From: Melitaea cinxia
Lineage: Eukaryota > Arthropoda > Insecta > Lepidoptera > Nymphalidae
Reading direction: 5' to 3'
DNA length: 64,000 nucleotides
Assembly (NCBI RefSeq): GCF_905220565.1
Contig: NC_059402.1
Coordinates: 2,543,501-2,607,500, forward strand
The notes beneath the pieces were generated by a model. That model was not told where the DNA came from, searched no databases, and was given only the letters and a program-made list of their open reading frames with translations. The position numbers and the translations under genes are program-made. Shown in pieces: positions 35,196-46,809 of the stretch. Position 1 is the first letter of the stretch. Every line of letters starts with the position of its first letter.

Positions 35196-35948
35196 TGAGG
35201 TATATCTACTAATCCATAGTGGAGTAAGTAATGCGACTTAAGCTACTGGTATAAGATTCTTTAAGATGCTAAGAGCGACTCAGCATTAAAAACTTTATAG
35301 ATTGTTATAGTTTCAGTGGATTAAAAAAACCCAGTGTAAAATCGTTTATTTGTGTATTTGCTAATATTGTTTCGTTGAGAAGTTAAAAAAAAACTGAAAC
35401 AAATCCCACATATTTTCTGCTGATAATTATATTTTGAAGGTTATCGACCCAACGATAACCGTTTTTGTAGCAATTGTATCCTACTAATAAACTAATTGAG
35501 GAAATAGTCAAAACTGTATTGTAATGGACTACAGTTTTTAATTATCTGCGAAACAATGAGTTGCATATTAGTTTTGATAATTGAATTGTCATTACGTAAT
35601 ATAAATTCTGCTTCATAATTCTTCTACGCGTATAACAATGAACTAAATAATTATCATATCTATACAAGTACTTTGATTTCCTCATTACTTTATAATCTAC
35701 TAGCTTCCCGCCCCGGCTTCGCCGGGTATTTAAAAAAAAAATTCCAATCCCTCATTTTTTTTTAAATAACTTCTTTCCTTTTCGTTTTGAAATCGCTTGT
35801 TTCGCTGTTCAAATCAAACTAACTCTGGCGGGCGACACCGGGCTCTTATGTATTCAGAGAGCTAGGCTCTAGGATATTCGAGAAACTCTGAGAATATTTT
35901 CTTTCTCACACCTTCTAGAATGTTCTCGACATTATCGTCCGCCGCCGC

Positions 35949-36196
35949 AACAATAGATTCTGCAGCTGTAGCATACGTAGTAAAGGCGCGAAATTTAAAA
36001 ACTTAAATTTTCAAATGTTTTCAGAACTAATTTGAATAACTAAAATTAGGTCGCTTTAACTCCAAAATATAAGTTAGCTACTGCTGCATAAATACATAAA
36101 ATTTAATAACTTTATTATAGTAACAAATGTAATTTAAAACTTTATTGAAATTGGAATTTTAAATTTCGCGCCATTTCTACACATGCTGCAATTGTT
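35949..36196. mobile_element. Small element with inverted ends (MITE-like)
   Basis: GGCGCGAAATTTAAAA at 35985-36000 is the exact reverse complement of 36157-36172. The outer 30 bp on each side (AACAAT...GTAGTAAA and ATTTCTAC...ATTGTT) are also related, with indels. It has no coding frame. A 'CTAGCTTCCCGCCCCGGCTT' repeat start lies just upstream at 35699. Confidence 0.65.
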
Positions 36197-36594
36197 CGCA
36201 GCGCCTTTCGAAACACAACCCAAATAATCCTTGGTCTGAATGAAGTTCAAATACTCGACAACAGATGGCGCCACTACACTTAATGTCCAAGTTGAAGGTT
36301 TGGAAAAGCCCTTATATCTTTAAAAACACGCCTTTTAGGTTAAAACGGGAACTTTCGTGTTCGAAGGGGGATAAAGGGCTATCACACTATATAAGTCCCT
36401 TTATCGTGCCGGGACTCCTTTTAAGTTTTATCGGCACGCACATACTATCAACTTAGTTTTATTATATATAATAATAATGATAATGATATTGTATCTTTAG
36501 GTACCTACATCTTGCATGTATACGCCTTTGTACACCATGTGCGGTAGTATCGTTTAGTAGTTAACAAACAATTGGCTTTCATTCATATGTCAGA

Positions 36595-36765
36595 CTAGCT
36601 GTGCCCGCGACTATAAATTTCTAAAATAAAAGTAGCCTAAGTTACTCCATATTACATCAGCTATCTGCCAGTGAAAGAAAAAAAGTCCCGTCAATATAGG
36701 ATCAGCCGTTTCAGATATTAGCCGGAACAAACAGACAGACAGACAGACAAAAAAAAAACGCATTT
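36595..36765 (+). repeat. 'CTAGCTGTGCCCGCGACT' repeat
   Basis: Same family as 25868-26095, ending in a CAGA run. Confidence 0.8.
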
Positions 36766-36956
36766 AGTGAAAAGCGGTTATTTTAATATTTCAAACAGAC
36801 ACTCCAATTTTAATAATTTGTATAGATCCCCTTTGCTGTTATCTGTGACTCCTGCCTCTTTTTACTTTGAAGATACTTCCAAGAGAAGAAGAGAATAAAT
36901 TTTGATTAGGCGTTTTAAAGACAAGCGTATTAAGTACTGTTGTACACAACCTACTT

Positions 36957-37308
36957 CGCTTCAGCCTGTAATATCCCACTACTGGGCATAGGCCTCTTTC
37001 CCCATGTAGGAGAAGGATCAAAGCTTAATCCACCACGCTGCTCCAATGCGGGTTGGCGGATATATTCCCTACTATTAGTAACGATCGCTATGAGGTGTAC
37101 ATGATAACAACCGGGACCGACGGCTTAACGTGCTCTCCGAGGCACGGTGGGGAGACCCACAAGGACTGCACAAACACCCAGACCACGGCAAACACCTGTA
37201 TGGCCAATACAAATGTTTGTCATGTGTGGGGATCGAACCCGCAACCGCCAGCGCAACCGACACAATCCATGGCTGTGACCGTTTCGCCAACGCGGCGTCT
37301 TACTTTAC
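36957..37308 (-). repeat. tRNA-SINE, full length
   Basis: Reverse of 42786-43143, with a probable 8-bp target-site duplication ACCTACTT at 36949-36956 and 37309-37316. Confidence 0.9.
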
Positions 37309-37623
37309 ACCTACTTACTAATTAGGTAACTAGCTTGGAGCTTAATTCATTTCGCTCCTAATCTTATATTTCAATTGGACAAAAATTTTGTTTAAAAACG
37401 GTATTTTGAGTTAAAAATTGTAGTACTCATACTCATTCATAATATATAGTTTTCACTCATTATAATGAAACAAATATTGAGGATTTTATCACGATTTATT
37501 AAGGTTTTTTTAGTCCTTCCGTGACCATGGTTGCTGTAAAGTATCCGACGTCAGGCATCTAAAAAACATAATAAACCGCGATAAAAAATGTTTCGTTATA
37601 AAAATCAAAATATATAGTTTCAG

Positions 37624-37737
37624 ACCTTGGGACGAGACATACAGAGGACAAGCAGGTTGGGACGCAGGCGGACGAGGATACTACTTCGCGTCTGGTCGAC
37701 CAGACGCCGGTTCTTGGGGACAGCGTGAATATTCTAG
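37624..37737 (+). CDS. Secreted D/R-Y/G-rich protein, exon 3
   Basis: It follows TATATAGTTTCAG and ends CT-AG|GTAAAT. The exon is 114 bases (38 codons), with phase 2 on both sides. It encodes R-PWDETYRGQAGWDAGGRGYY and then FASGRPDAGSWGQREYS. It is the most Trp-rich part (three Trp). Since 114 is a multiple of three and both junctions read AG|, skipping this exon would keep the frame. An RTE-tailed SINE begins only 49 bp after the donor. Confidence 0.85.
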
Positions 37738-37786
37738 GTAAATCTATGCCTTTATAAGTATTTTGTAATAATATTCTTATATGGAT

Positions 37787-38024
37787 GTACTGTGTGGCTA
37801 CGGTACTAAAGAATATAGCCACCCCCTCTCTTCCCGTGAGTGTCATAAGAGGCTACTAAGGGATAACACAGTTCCGCTACCACCTTGGAACTTTAAAAGC
37901 CGACCGGTGGCGGGATAGCCATCCAACTGCTGGCTTTGAAATACACAGGCCGAAGACGGGCTGCAGCGTCTTCGGTGCGACAAAACCAGCCCTGCGGTCA
38001 CCAACCCGCCTGCCTGCCTGCCTG
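37787..38024 (+). repeat. RTE-tailed SINE, 3' truncated
   Basis: Starts GTACTGTGTGGCTACGG and stops in a CCTG run at about 38008-38024, where the complete copies continue. Confidence 0.85.
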
Positions 38025-38324
38025 TATATATAAATAAATAAATAAAATAAATATTTAATAAGCCGTTTATATAATGACCTTTTATTGGCCTACAAAAACA
38101 CCATATGTTCTAGTAGGGAAGCAGAGAATGTTTTGTATTTCGGGTAGAATTTATACTTATCATCACAAAGCTGAAATTAGTTTATTGGTGGTTGGTTGCA
38201 TCGCTTGAATAAGATATAATCTAGTAGTCCTATTACAAAATACTTATGGTATTATCAATATTCTCTGTCAAGAAAGTTTCTCCTACTGTATTCCTTTGGA
38301 CGAGATTAAAAACCTTATCTTACA

Positions 38325-38462
38325 TCCATCATTACAGCCTATTCAGTCCACTGCTGGACATAGGCCTCCACAAGTTTACGCCAAAAATAACGTAAAATCA
38401 TGTGTTTTGCCCATAGTCACCACGCTGGGCAGGCGGGTTGGTGACCGCAGGGCTGGCTTCTC
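38325..38462 (-). repeat. RTE-tailed SINE, 3' part
   Basis: ATCATTACAGCCTATTCAGT to TGACCGCAGGGCTGGCTT, reverse orientation. Confidence 0.85.
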
Positions 38463-39189
38463 GTGTTTACACTGCGATTATTACTATATATAAAAACAAT
38501 CAATATTCTTGTGAATATAGTACACATTATTTTACAAATATATTGCGACGCAATTGTTAATATGTCTACCTTATGAAAAACATTCCGTAGGGAAACTCGA
38601 GCTCCAAGATCATAAATTCCGCGAATAGCCCTTTTTGCAAAATAAATACAGTCTCAATATCTGTACCCCACAGTAACAGACCGTAAGACATTAACGTAAG
38701 ATACGTGAGATTGTTACAAACCGTTTTCAAACATCAGATACACAGATTATATTAGCATTAATGCGTTTTATTTTTCATTACGCGTAATTGAAATTTTTTT
38801 TTAAAAATGCTTGATTTGGAAAAGATAGGAACTAGGATTTTGTTGTTATCGCATAAGAGAATATGCAACATTTTCGAAGTATTGTAAGTTATAGACATAA
38901 AATTTAATCTTTCGATTAGATTATAATGTCTATGCAAGATTTATCAAAAAATTTCATATCAAGTCTACTTGATTAAAACTGATTGCAAAAACTTAAAAAA
39001 TTATTAATGGAAAAGTATTATTAATTACGAAAAACTTTTTTTTTACATTAAAACACTTCACAAAATGTCATTAATATGTTTAAATATGTATGTATGTATT
39101 TTTTATTTATTACATATAATACAATAAGAGTTTACATTATTAAACATTATACATATTTACAATTCACAACTTAAGAACTAAATATTTAC

Positions 39190-39420
39190 AGATAGTTTTG
39201 GTATAAATCATGTCCGCTTGGAATTGTGCCAAGAATGCTGGCAGCATTTCCCCGTTGAATCGCTATGCCGATTCTCTGGGCAAAAAATGCACCAGCCCTC
39301 TTGTCACCAGTGGAAGCAATAAGGCGAGGAGTTATCTCATTTAAAAATTTTTTAGCACTGCTACTCTAAGGTCCAAACGTTTCGACTGCAAACGGCACAA
39401 AGATGTAATTTGAAATTAGT
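39190..39420 (-). pseudogene. LINE reverse transcriptase C-terminal relic
   Basis: The minus-strand frame gives IFVPFAVETFGP, a stop, then SSSAKKFLNEITPRLIASTG and on through AFFAQRIGIAIQRGNAASIL to a final stop near 39191. It has one internal nonsense codon. It shares its end with the relic at 6618-6765. A non-LTR (LINE) polyprotein end is my best reading. Confidence 0.75.
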
Positions 39421-40243
39421 GACGAATATTTGTGCCGTACGTACTCCTTTTAATTTTATAATACTTTTCCTTTAAAAACTACGTAAGACGATAATTTGTG
39501 ACAATATTATAAAACAATAAATAAATAATAAGAAATGTCATAAACCCACTCGCCCAAAGCAAGTTAAATGCCTTTTTGAAGTGAAACTTTTTTAGAATCG
39601 GTGTGATTTGAAACTTGATGAAACGAAAATGCGTAACGATAAAGAAAAAAAACAAAAGTAAAGGATTAAATCGGAGAGAGAATGAGATAGAACATTACAC
39701 AGTGTTTTATATTGTCTTTGAAAAAACTCTAGTAGGCCACTTTTTAGAAGTTTCACTTCTGCCTTGTGTGAATTTCACACACACTATATTTTATTTTATT
39801 TTTACGTTGAGATATCCTTAAAATTTAGATAGTCATCTCTTTCTACGAGGCCTTATTCTCTTGCAGTGAATAGACGTCGCCGAAACATCAGACTCTCTCA
39901 TTCTTTCTGCCTCCACCTTCTGTCGGATAACAGTATCACAGAAGACGAGCATACTTTGCCAAGATCTCTCGATTTCAATAATAGATTTAACTACGGCCGG
40001 CAGCGAGAGATCGGAACCCATAACAGCAACCACTGTTTGCCGTGGCTCTTCGCATGTTTGACATTCCTGAAGAACGTGCAAAGAGGTATCTTCAATAGAA
40101 CCACAAACATAAGAAAAACCAAATCTAAGTAGGCTCTACAAATATTTATTATGAACGAAGTTCAAGCGTTAACTGTTTTGGAAAACTCGACAAAGACAAA
40201 AAACTACTTATTAAAACTCATATTATGTTATTAACATTTCTAG

Positions 40244-40435
40244 ACCTATCACATCTGGAGGTGGTTGGCAGAACTCGGGCTATAGTGGATATTCAAACGG
40301 TAATGGGTACTCCAGTGGATACCCTGCTTACCGTGGCTCGGGGGGATACTCTGATGGATACCAGGACTTGAATGGATATGGGCAGTCCAGCGGCTGGCGC
40401 AGTGTTGGAGAAAGACGGCCTTATAGAGATCAAAG
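40244..40435 (+). CDS. Secreted D/R-Y/G-rich protein, exon 4 (Gly/Tyr/Ser repeats)
   Basis: It follows TTAACATTTCTAG and ends CAA-AG|GTATCC. The exon is 192 bases (64 codons), phase 2 on both sides. It encodes R-PITSGGGWQNSGYSGYSNG followed by further GY(S) repeats: GYSGYSNGNGYSSGYPAY, GGYSDGYQDLNGYG. Such Gly-Tyr-Ser repeats are common in extracellular structural and eggshell proteins, which suggests but does not prove a structural role. Like exon 3 it can be skipped in frame. Confidence 0.87.
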
Positions 40436-41268
40436 GTATCCTACTATTTTGTTTAATAATTTTAAGGGCTTTAACTAGATATCAGTTAGAAGTGATTTTC
40501 TTTTTTTTTAAATAAAATAACGCTCCACATTCAATAGCTCTCTGTAAGATCTGTCTGAGATCCGAAAACATATACAACACCCAAGCACAATTAAGCTCGC
40601 AGACCACAACAAATATCTGTATAGCCTAAACCATGTACTTACGTGTAGTCTTTCTAAAAAGCTTCTACCTCTGCAAAACTTATGATAGTTCACCACATAT
40701 ACTGTAATGTTAGAACTAGTATGTTTTCTGGCCTAAGGTCCTTTTTCCAATATGAGGAGCCGAGGTGGGACTTACTCAGCCACGCTTATTCCCCTGCTAG
40801 TCGACAAATTCATATATTTGAGAGTTTGACCACACTAGATGAATTTTAAACCCACAATCGTCTGATCATACGCAACCAGTATGTCAGATTATATTCATCG
40901 TTATCAGATTCTTTGATATTTATAATTATTAAACTACTTGTTCGAGTTGTAGCATAATGTTTTGAAAATTATTCGTGTACTTTTTTAAATATTTTATTGA
41001 TACAGTTGTTTCAAAGGGTATTTTATCAGCGATACAAACGGTGTACTGATAGAGACTCGCGTAACTGGGATAAGAGAGATGGGATAAAAGGAAATATACA
41101 AGGCACTGTGCCAGTAACTTCACGCTTGTCCACAGACCTTAATGATAGCGTTCTAAAAAAAATTTTTTTTACTAAAGACACAGGAGACAATCATCAACGA
41201 TACATATATAGAAGATAATAATTAAAACCACATTTTTATTAATAACTCCTTTTTATTATTGACTATAA

Positions 41269-41981
41269 AGGGGGTGATAGACGTGCGAACTTTAAGTACG
41301 CGGTTTTTAAGATCGCGTACTACTCGGTTCGACGTCGTCGGTGACACACGTGAAGCTTAATCAATCTGTATTGCGATGTCATCGACAGAAGAAGCTTTGT
41401 GTTGAACTTGTGTGTGTATAATAAAAATAAAAAAAAGATGAAGTTCTGAAATAATTCATTTTGAGTAATTTCTCAATCAAAAATTACAAATACCTACACT
41501 ACAAGCGTTGCGCGTCCAGTACTACTGAAACATAATTGTGTTTAAAAAAATCGACTTCAATTACATTGACAACTAACACATCGTAGGTAGACGAAAAAAC
41601 AGTCACGTAAATACGCATTATTAGATATAACTCAAAAACTACTCATTACATCGCAATAAAATTTAAATGGGAATACACGACATACAAAACCTTTTGATTA
41701 AAACAAAAATCATGGAAATCGGTCCACCCAGTCAAAAGTTCTAAGGTTCTTAATCGAATTGAAAACCTCCTCCTTTTTTGAAAGTCAGTTAAAATTGGCG
41801 ACTCGCGGCTCTCAGTGCTGCCACACGCACGAGCGGAGGCGGGTTACGAGCAAAATTTTAAACTTGTCGGGTCACCAACGAACTTACTCGGCGGTTTTAA
41901 AGTAGGCGTTAAGGTGACACACTAGCGAAAAGGTCGTCGAGCCACAAGTTCGTGAACTTACTCGCACGTCTATCTCCCCCT
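41269..41981. mobile_element. Harbinger-like non-autonomous element with TAA target-site duplication
   Basis: The left end AGGGGGTGATAGACGTGCGA and the right end (reverse complement AGGGGGAGATAGACGTGCGA) differ at one base in 20. TAA flanks both ends (41266-41268, 41982-41984), as in PIF/Harbinger elements. The GC-rich ends (about 41269-41360 and 41800-41981) surround a younger 'GGAGGAGG' repeat. I see no transposase. Confidence 0.8.
41545..41793 (-). repeat. 'GGAGGAGGTTCTCAATTC' repeat nested in the Harbinger-like element
   Basis: GTAGGTAGACGAAAAAACAG, CACCCAGTCAAAAGTTCTAA and AACCTCCTCCTTTTTTGAAA, reversed. Confidence 0.85.
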
Positions 41982-42124
41982 TAAGTCATAAGCAATTTGG
42001 TGTGTCAAGTTAAGCAAATTTTAATAGTAACAAACTATTAGCGAAGTATTAGATTAAATCGACATGACAATTAAAATATTTAAAAAATCTCTTTTTTTTA
42101 AATAATTTATTGCTTTTCTTTCAG

Positions 42125-42314
42125 TGGTGTTGCTAACTTGGACAAACGAAGAGCACCACAGGATAGTCGTTATGGGCAAAATCAACCTGGTTACAGCCAA
42201 GCCTACCAGCCAGGCACTTACACCCAGAGCAGTACTACGCCTGGAACCAGCTACTTATTCCAGCGGGAGGACGAAATAGTCACTCAAGCCGACACGACTG
42301 TGCCGCCATCTTAG
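42125..42314 (+). CDS. Secreted D/R-Y/G-rich protein, exon 5 (C-terminus and stop)
   Basis: It follows TTGCTTTTCTTTCAG. The first base completes Ser345. The exon then encodes 62 residues, GVANLDKRRAPQDSRYGQNQ to ADTTVPPS, and the TAG at 42312-42314. KRR at 352-354 could be a processing site, though this is not established. The last 20 residues are acidic and Thr-rich without Gly/Tyr repeats. AT-rich 3' UTR follows. Confidence 0.88.
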
Positions 42315-42396
42315 ATACGCCATTACATTCAAACATTTTTTCCTGTCTTTATGTCAATTCATACATTTTGTACTTTTAATGACATAGATTAAATTT

Positions 42397-42406
42397 AATA
42401 AATAAA
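42397..42406 (+). terminator. Polyadenylation signals of the secreted-protein gene
   Basis: Two overlapping AATAAA hexamers at 42397-42402 and 42401-42406, about 85 bp after the stop. A third AATAAA lies near 42449. Confidence 0.7.
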
Positions 42407-42467
42407 TGATAAATGGAAAATATAAATTTAATTTATTTTTAATTATTCAATAAAACGCTTAAACGCT

Positions 42468-42580
42468 TCACAATCAACGGCCAAGGCAACGGCAGTAAGA
42501 TTTTCTCCTGTGTCGGGGGTCGAGACCACGACAAACAATCTATATGGCCAATACAAATGTCTGTCGTAAGTGAGCTAATC
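42468..42580 (-). repeat. SINE tail fragment
   Basis: CGCTTCACAATCAACGGCC and ATATGGCCAATACAAATGTC match 28950-29110. Confidence 0.65.
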
Positions 42581-42785
42581 AATGGATCATATTAATTGCC
42601 AAATGTAATGGTGGTTTTGTTTAAAAATAAAATTCATAATTCTCGTCCATATTTCATTAAATCTGATAGCGCAATATGCAGTAAACTTGCTTTCTGCTCC
42701 GGGACTTGTGAGTTTGATTCCTGACGCAGGTCTGGGTAAAATATATTAATTTACTTGTAAATCTATTATTATATTGTTATTATTA

Positions 42786-43143
42786 ACGCGACGCCGCGTT
42801 GGCGCAACGGTTACAGCCATGGATTGTACCTCTTGCGCTGGCGGTTGCGGGTTCGATCCCCGCACATGACAAACATTTGTATTGGCCATACAGGTGTTTG
42901 CCGTGGTCTGGGTATTTGTGCAGTTCTTGTGGGCCTCCCCACCGTGCCTTGGAGAGCAGATTAATTCGTCGGTCCCGGTTGCTATCATGTACACCTGATA
43001 GCGATCGTTACTCATAGTAGGGAATATATCCGCCAACCCGCATTGGAGCAGCGTGGTGGCAGCAGGTGGATTAAGCTCTAATCCTTCTCCTACATGGGGA
43101 AAGAGGCCTATGCCCAGTAGTGGGATATTACAGGCTGAAGTGG
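42786..43143 (+). repeat. tRNA-derived SINE, complete reference copy
   Basis: 358 bp between 12-bp target-site duplications TTGTTATTATTA (42774-42785 and 43144-43155). The head has a Pol III A box (TTGGCGCAACGGTTA) and B box (GGTTCGATCCC). The tail ends CCCAGTAGTGGGATATTACA-GGCTGAAG. It lacks a long poly(A). Confidence 0.93.
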
Positions 43144-43284
43144 TTGTTATTATTACCTATCAAGAACAAAATATACTATGACGCAGAGCGATTCAATACC
43201 CTGTTTTCTTGTCATCAACGGGTAATTACTTATGAGATAACATGGTATGACATGATAGCACAGAAACACACAATAATACACAAT

Positions 43285-43345
43285 AAAGGTTGTCTGGAAG
43301 AGATCGCAGTTTCAGCGATTACACCGCCTTTGTAGGTACATCCCT
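43285..43345 (+). repeat. Short repeat ('CTGGAAGAGATCGC...')
   Basis: GGTTGTCTGGAAGAGATCGC and CACCGCCTTTGTAGGTACAT; same unit as 25465-25535. Confidence 0.5.
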
Positions 43346-44098
43346 ATTTACTCGTATATGTTAATAATGTATATCTTTGGATTCTTTTAATGGTTTACAA
43401 TTAAGAGTATTTATTCTTAATATTAAATACCACGTTGATACATTGCGGTATAATAACATACCATATAAAAATACAGAGCATGGGTTCTATGTAGCTAAAA
43501 AACATGCTATAAAACAATATTAATAGCCGACTTAGCCTTATATAGGTGTATGGCCTTAGAAATAAAGAATAAAAAAAAACAATATTAACACAATTAGAAT
43601 ATACGGAACAAAATGAAAAAAAAAATTAAGATTTTATAACAGAAAAATACCGTCAGCGTCGGATATGTCCTATAGGTTTACTAGGCAGTCACAGGACTGT
43701 CGATCTGTATTAAATAATATATCGCCTCTAGGATAAGCATAATTGTAATGTATTATATTTAATAAAAGGGTTGACTCCTTGGGATTTTTGTTTTTGTTTT
43801 TCGTCTGTTTTGAATTACTAGAAGTTCTCTCAAGTGAAGATAAAAAATAAGTTCTTTTGCCACTTCTTTTGCACCTGTCATGTTTGGAGTTGCCTTTACA
43901 ATAATGTCAATTTAATTTACTTAGACTTAACATTTTAGACCTGATCATTAGTCTTCTGATATATCTAATATTCTGTCTATCATCAGCCTGTAGCGCATTT
44001 TGCATACAAATACGACATAGCATGGAAGGGGAACATGGCTAATTAACGGCTACTTAAGCATAATTCTTCTAAAATTAAATTTCAAATCTTACATATAT

Positions 44099-44428
44099 CA
44101 TCATTACAGCCTATACAGTCCACTGCTGGACCTAGGCCTCCACAAGTTTACGCCAAAAATAACGTGAACTCATGTGTTTTGCCCATAGTCACCACGCTGG
44201 GCAGGCGGGTTGGTGACCGCAGTACTGGCTTTGTCGCACCGAAGACGCTGCTACCCGTCTTCGGCCTGTGTATTTCAAAGCCAGCAGTTGGATGGTTATC
44301 CCGCCATCGGTCGGCTTCTTAAGTTCCAAGATGGTTGTGGAACCTTGTTATCCCTTAGTCGCCTCTTATGACACCCACGGGAAGAGAGGGGGTGGCTAAA
44401 TTCTTTAGTGCCGTAGCCACACAGCACA
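44099..44428 (-). repeat. RTE-tailed SINE, full length
   Basis: Reverse of 14678-15006, with an 8-bp duplication ACATATAT at 44091-44098 and 44429-44436. Confidence 0.92.
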
Positions 44429-44435
44429 ACATATA

Positions 44436-44438
<3 letters not shown>

Positions 44439-44499
<61 letters not shown>
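44439..44499. repeat. (TA)n followed by a 29-base T run
   Basis: TA repeats to 44470, then 29 T. Confidence 0.95.
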
Positions 44500-44875
44500 C
44501 ATTGTAACTATCATGTCAGCTGCAAATCTTTATCTTATATACTATATTATATACTTATCGATTATAATCGACGGTTATTCCTAATCAATTGATTCATACA
44601 ATCATATCTTTAAAATGCGAATTATTAAACGATTAACGATACGATATCATTAAAACCTATCGAGAGTATCGCTAGGAGTCGGCCATTACGCCCAGTATCC
44701 TTGTAAGTAACGACGTCCGTTGTAATTTTTAAAACAATAAAAAAAATTAACTCAGAAAAGTCGTTAATTTTAATCTGTATTTTCTTTTACTATGATAAAA
44801 AAAAATATTAAAAAATGTAATATAAACTTTATAGAATATTTATTCTTTAAAAATTTTAATTCCTTTTTTTTGTAG

Positions 44876-45037
44876 TTAAAGGAAGGGTAAATACAGATTA
44901 AAAATAAGTGGCCAGTGTTTGTAACAAAAAATGACGCAACTAGACTCAGTGCAAGTGGAAGAAAATCCCAGACCAACTACTGTTCAAGTGGTTAATGGAG
45001 ATGCGGAGAATACGCCCCATGACCCAGCAAATAAAAT
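44876..45037 (+). CDS. First coding exon of a gene resembling Musashi/Rbp6 (RRM RNA-binding protein)
   Basis: The acceptor TTTTTTTTGTAG precedes a 55-base leader with an in-frame TAA at 44922. The ATG is at 44931, and 35 codons plus AT run to a full-consensus donor, AT|GTAAGT. The peptide starts MTQLDSVQVEENPRPTTVQ and ends NTPHDPANK, with Met next if the following exon starts with G. Vertebrate Musashi proteins have a short disordered N-end that finishes HDPGKM and enters RRM1 (FIGGLSW) at the same place, which is why I suggest this family. The RRM itself is not in the window, so the name is tentative. The exon being real is much better supported than its identity. Musashi proteins bind mRNA and control translation in neural precursors and stem cells. 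Confidence 0.6.
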
Positions 45038-46809
45038 GTAAGTTTTTCTATTCATTACTGCTACTTATAAAAAAAATTCAACTACAAAATATTTTTTATT
45101 TTTAATTTAAAAAAATAGATTTTATTCTTGTGATAGAACAGTAAAAAAATCCTGTTACTTGTGAAACGATTTCTTTTTTGAAATACATAGTTTTTTATTT
45201 ACTGTCATATTTGTAAAACTCATTAAAATTATAAAATAAAATGTCATGTTAATTTTGTTTAAAAAAAAGCAAAGAGTTACTTCCCTGTATCCGAATAATT
45301 TTTTTTTTCAATAATATTACAATTTATGAAATCGTCCTTGAAATGGTTTTTAATCAATTTACGCTAAAGACGTTTTTATCATAAAAGCAATACCTAATTG
45401 ATACAACAATATCGCTTACGTAAACTATTATCTATCGAGTGTATTATTTACTTGTAAAGCATTATTTCATTTTATATCACTGATAATGTTACGTTTTAAT
45501 TAGGTCTTTCTATGCGGTTTTATTTTCATATATTAAAGGTGAAAAGCTAATAAAATAAATACAATACACAGTCACAATGCAAAACTGTTTTGCGTATGTA
45601 GGTATTGGCAGATATTGTACTACATAAAATATAAAATCACAATTAGTTACAGTTGTTCGCAGCATATGCACACGTATGTATGTCACAAGCATGCACGCAT
45701 GCACGCGCGCACGCACGCGTACACAGACCCACACAATACAATCAAAACACACATACTATCACAATAGAGCACAAGAAAGATCTATATTTCAGTTTATGAT
45801 GCCATTCATTCCGGCAATAACTCACATATACAAAACTAATCTTTTTTTTAATAATAAAAAGTCTAAAAAAAAAAAGATTTATACGTCTTTCTCTATTCGA
45901 AAAGAGATCTAAAACTATTTTTAAGACGGCTATTGAAATAAAATTTCAACAAGAAACTTTTTATTTCGATATTTTAGCTTCATAAAGGATAAGTCCGTGG
46001 AAGTACGTGGAACCTATATAATAATAGCTGACTCTTTTTAATCTTTACATGGACCTTAACTAATCTTCAATCGTAAGATTCCAAAACGATAAATTTATAA
46101 TTTCTAAGAGTTGTAATGACATATATTTATTATATACTTGTAGATAAAATAAATTACTTTATAATATTTATAGTGATTATAATATTTGTCAGTAATTTAC
46201 ATTTGAAATATAAAAAAATCAATAAATCATCTATGTTGATAATAAAATTATTTTATCTATTAAAAAAAACTACACAACGCGTCGACGAGAGATAAAAAAA
46301 ATAATCTAGTGCGAATCGAATTTTTATATAGTAAGATCCTTAACACGAAATAAAAAAAAGCAGTTTTTTACTACCTCATTCTTACCATTTACTAGTTTTT
46401 GACGCTAATCTTAATATGGGGTTAAAAGCGTCAAAAAATGTATTTGTATTAATTTAAAACTTTAAAGTTTTATTTTACATTACTGACAATAACGAAGTTA
46501 TAGGCATACATACATTTCGGCAGTTCATTTTTATTGACAAATATACCCATACCAGAAACCCTGCAATATTTATACTCTTTCTAGAAGATATTCAGTAATG
46601 ACTGAGTTTGTTTTTTATTTCTATTTGATTCCAAACACTGTTCGTGCATTGCTTTTTACCTAAATAAAATCTATTTAAATTTCTATCTATATAATTTACA
46701 ATATTACTAAAATATTGATTATGTGTGCTACTGTGAACTACAGATAATCTAGTGAATATAGATAAAAAATTTGACGATCATGACATTGTTTTTTTTATAC
46801 CTCATCTCA

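Larger units (their letters stand above)
33160..37623. other. Intron 2 of the secreted-protein gene
   Basis: SINEs, a short inverted-repeat element and 'CTAGCT' repeats are listed separately. 33180-34050 and 34210-35050 hold nothing I recognise. Confidence 0.65.
37738..40243. other. Intron 3 of the secreted-protein gene
   Basis: It holds two SINE pieces and a LINE relic, listed separately. 38480-39180 and 39430-40240 look featureless; the short frames there have no splice or homology support. Confidence 0.65.
40436..42124. other. Intron 4 of the secreted-protein gene
   Basis: Contains a short SINE-like relic (about 40540-40640) and the inverted-repeat element at 41269-41981. Confidence 0.65.
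28377..42314 (+). other. Gene model: secreted Asp/Arg- and Tyr/Gly-rich protein, five exons, complete
   Basis: Exons are 28377-28397, 32453-33159, 37624-37737, 40244-40435 and 42125-42314: 1224 coding bases, 407 residues and a TAG stop. Intron 1 is phase 0 and the other three are phase 2, all GT-AG. The layout is: signal peptide (residues 1 to about 19), a short conserved-looking segment, a highly charged Asp/Arg/Asn region (about 60-170), a Tyr/Gly/Pro/Arg region (about 175-345), and a Gln/Ser/Thr-rich C-terminus with a KRR site at 352-354. The only mature cysteines I can see are C63 and C66 (RCGRC), plus C18 near the cleavage point. It may be an extracellular matrix, cuticle or eggshell-like protein, but I do not recognise a family. 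Confidence 0.88.
42315..44875. other. Intergenic region between the secreted-protein gene and the Musashi-like exon
   Basis: Three SINE-type inserts and one short repeat are listed separately. 43350-44090 has nothing recognisable. The promoter of the downstream gene is not evident. Confidence 0.55.

Noticed and set aside
36957..37325. Conserved-looking frames such as MADIFPTISNDRY (also at 42746-43036 and 61684-61890)
   Set aside because: They are readings through the tRNA-SINE, and recur wherever that SINE occurs.
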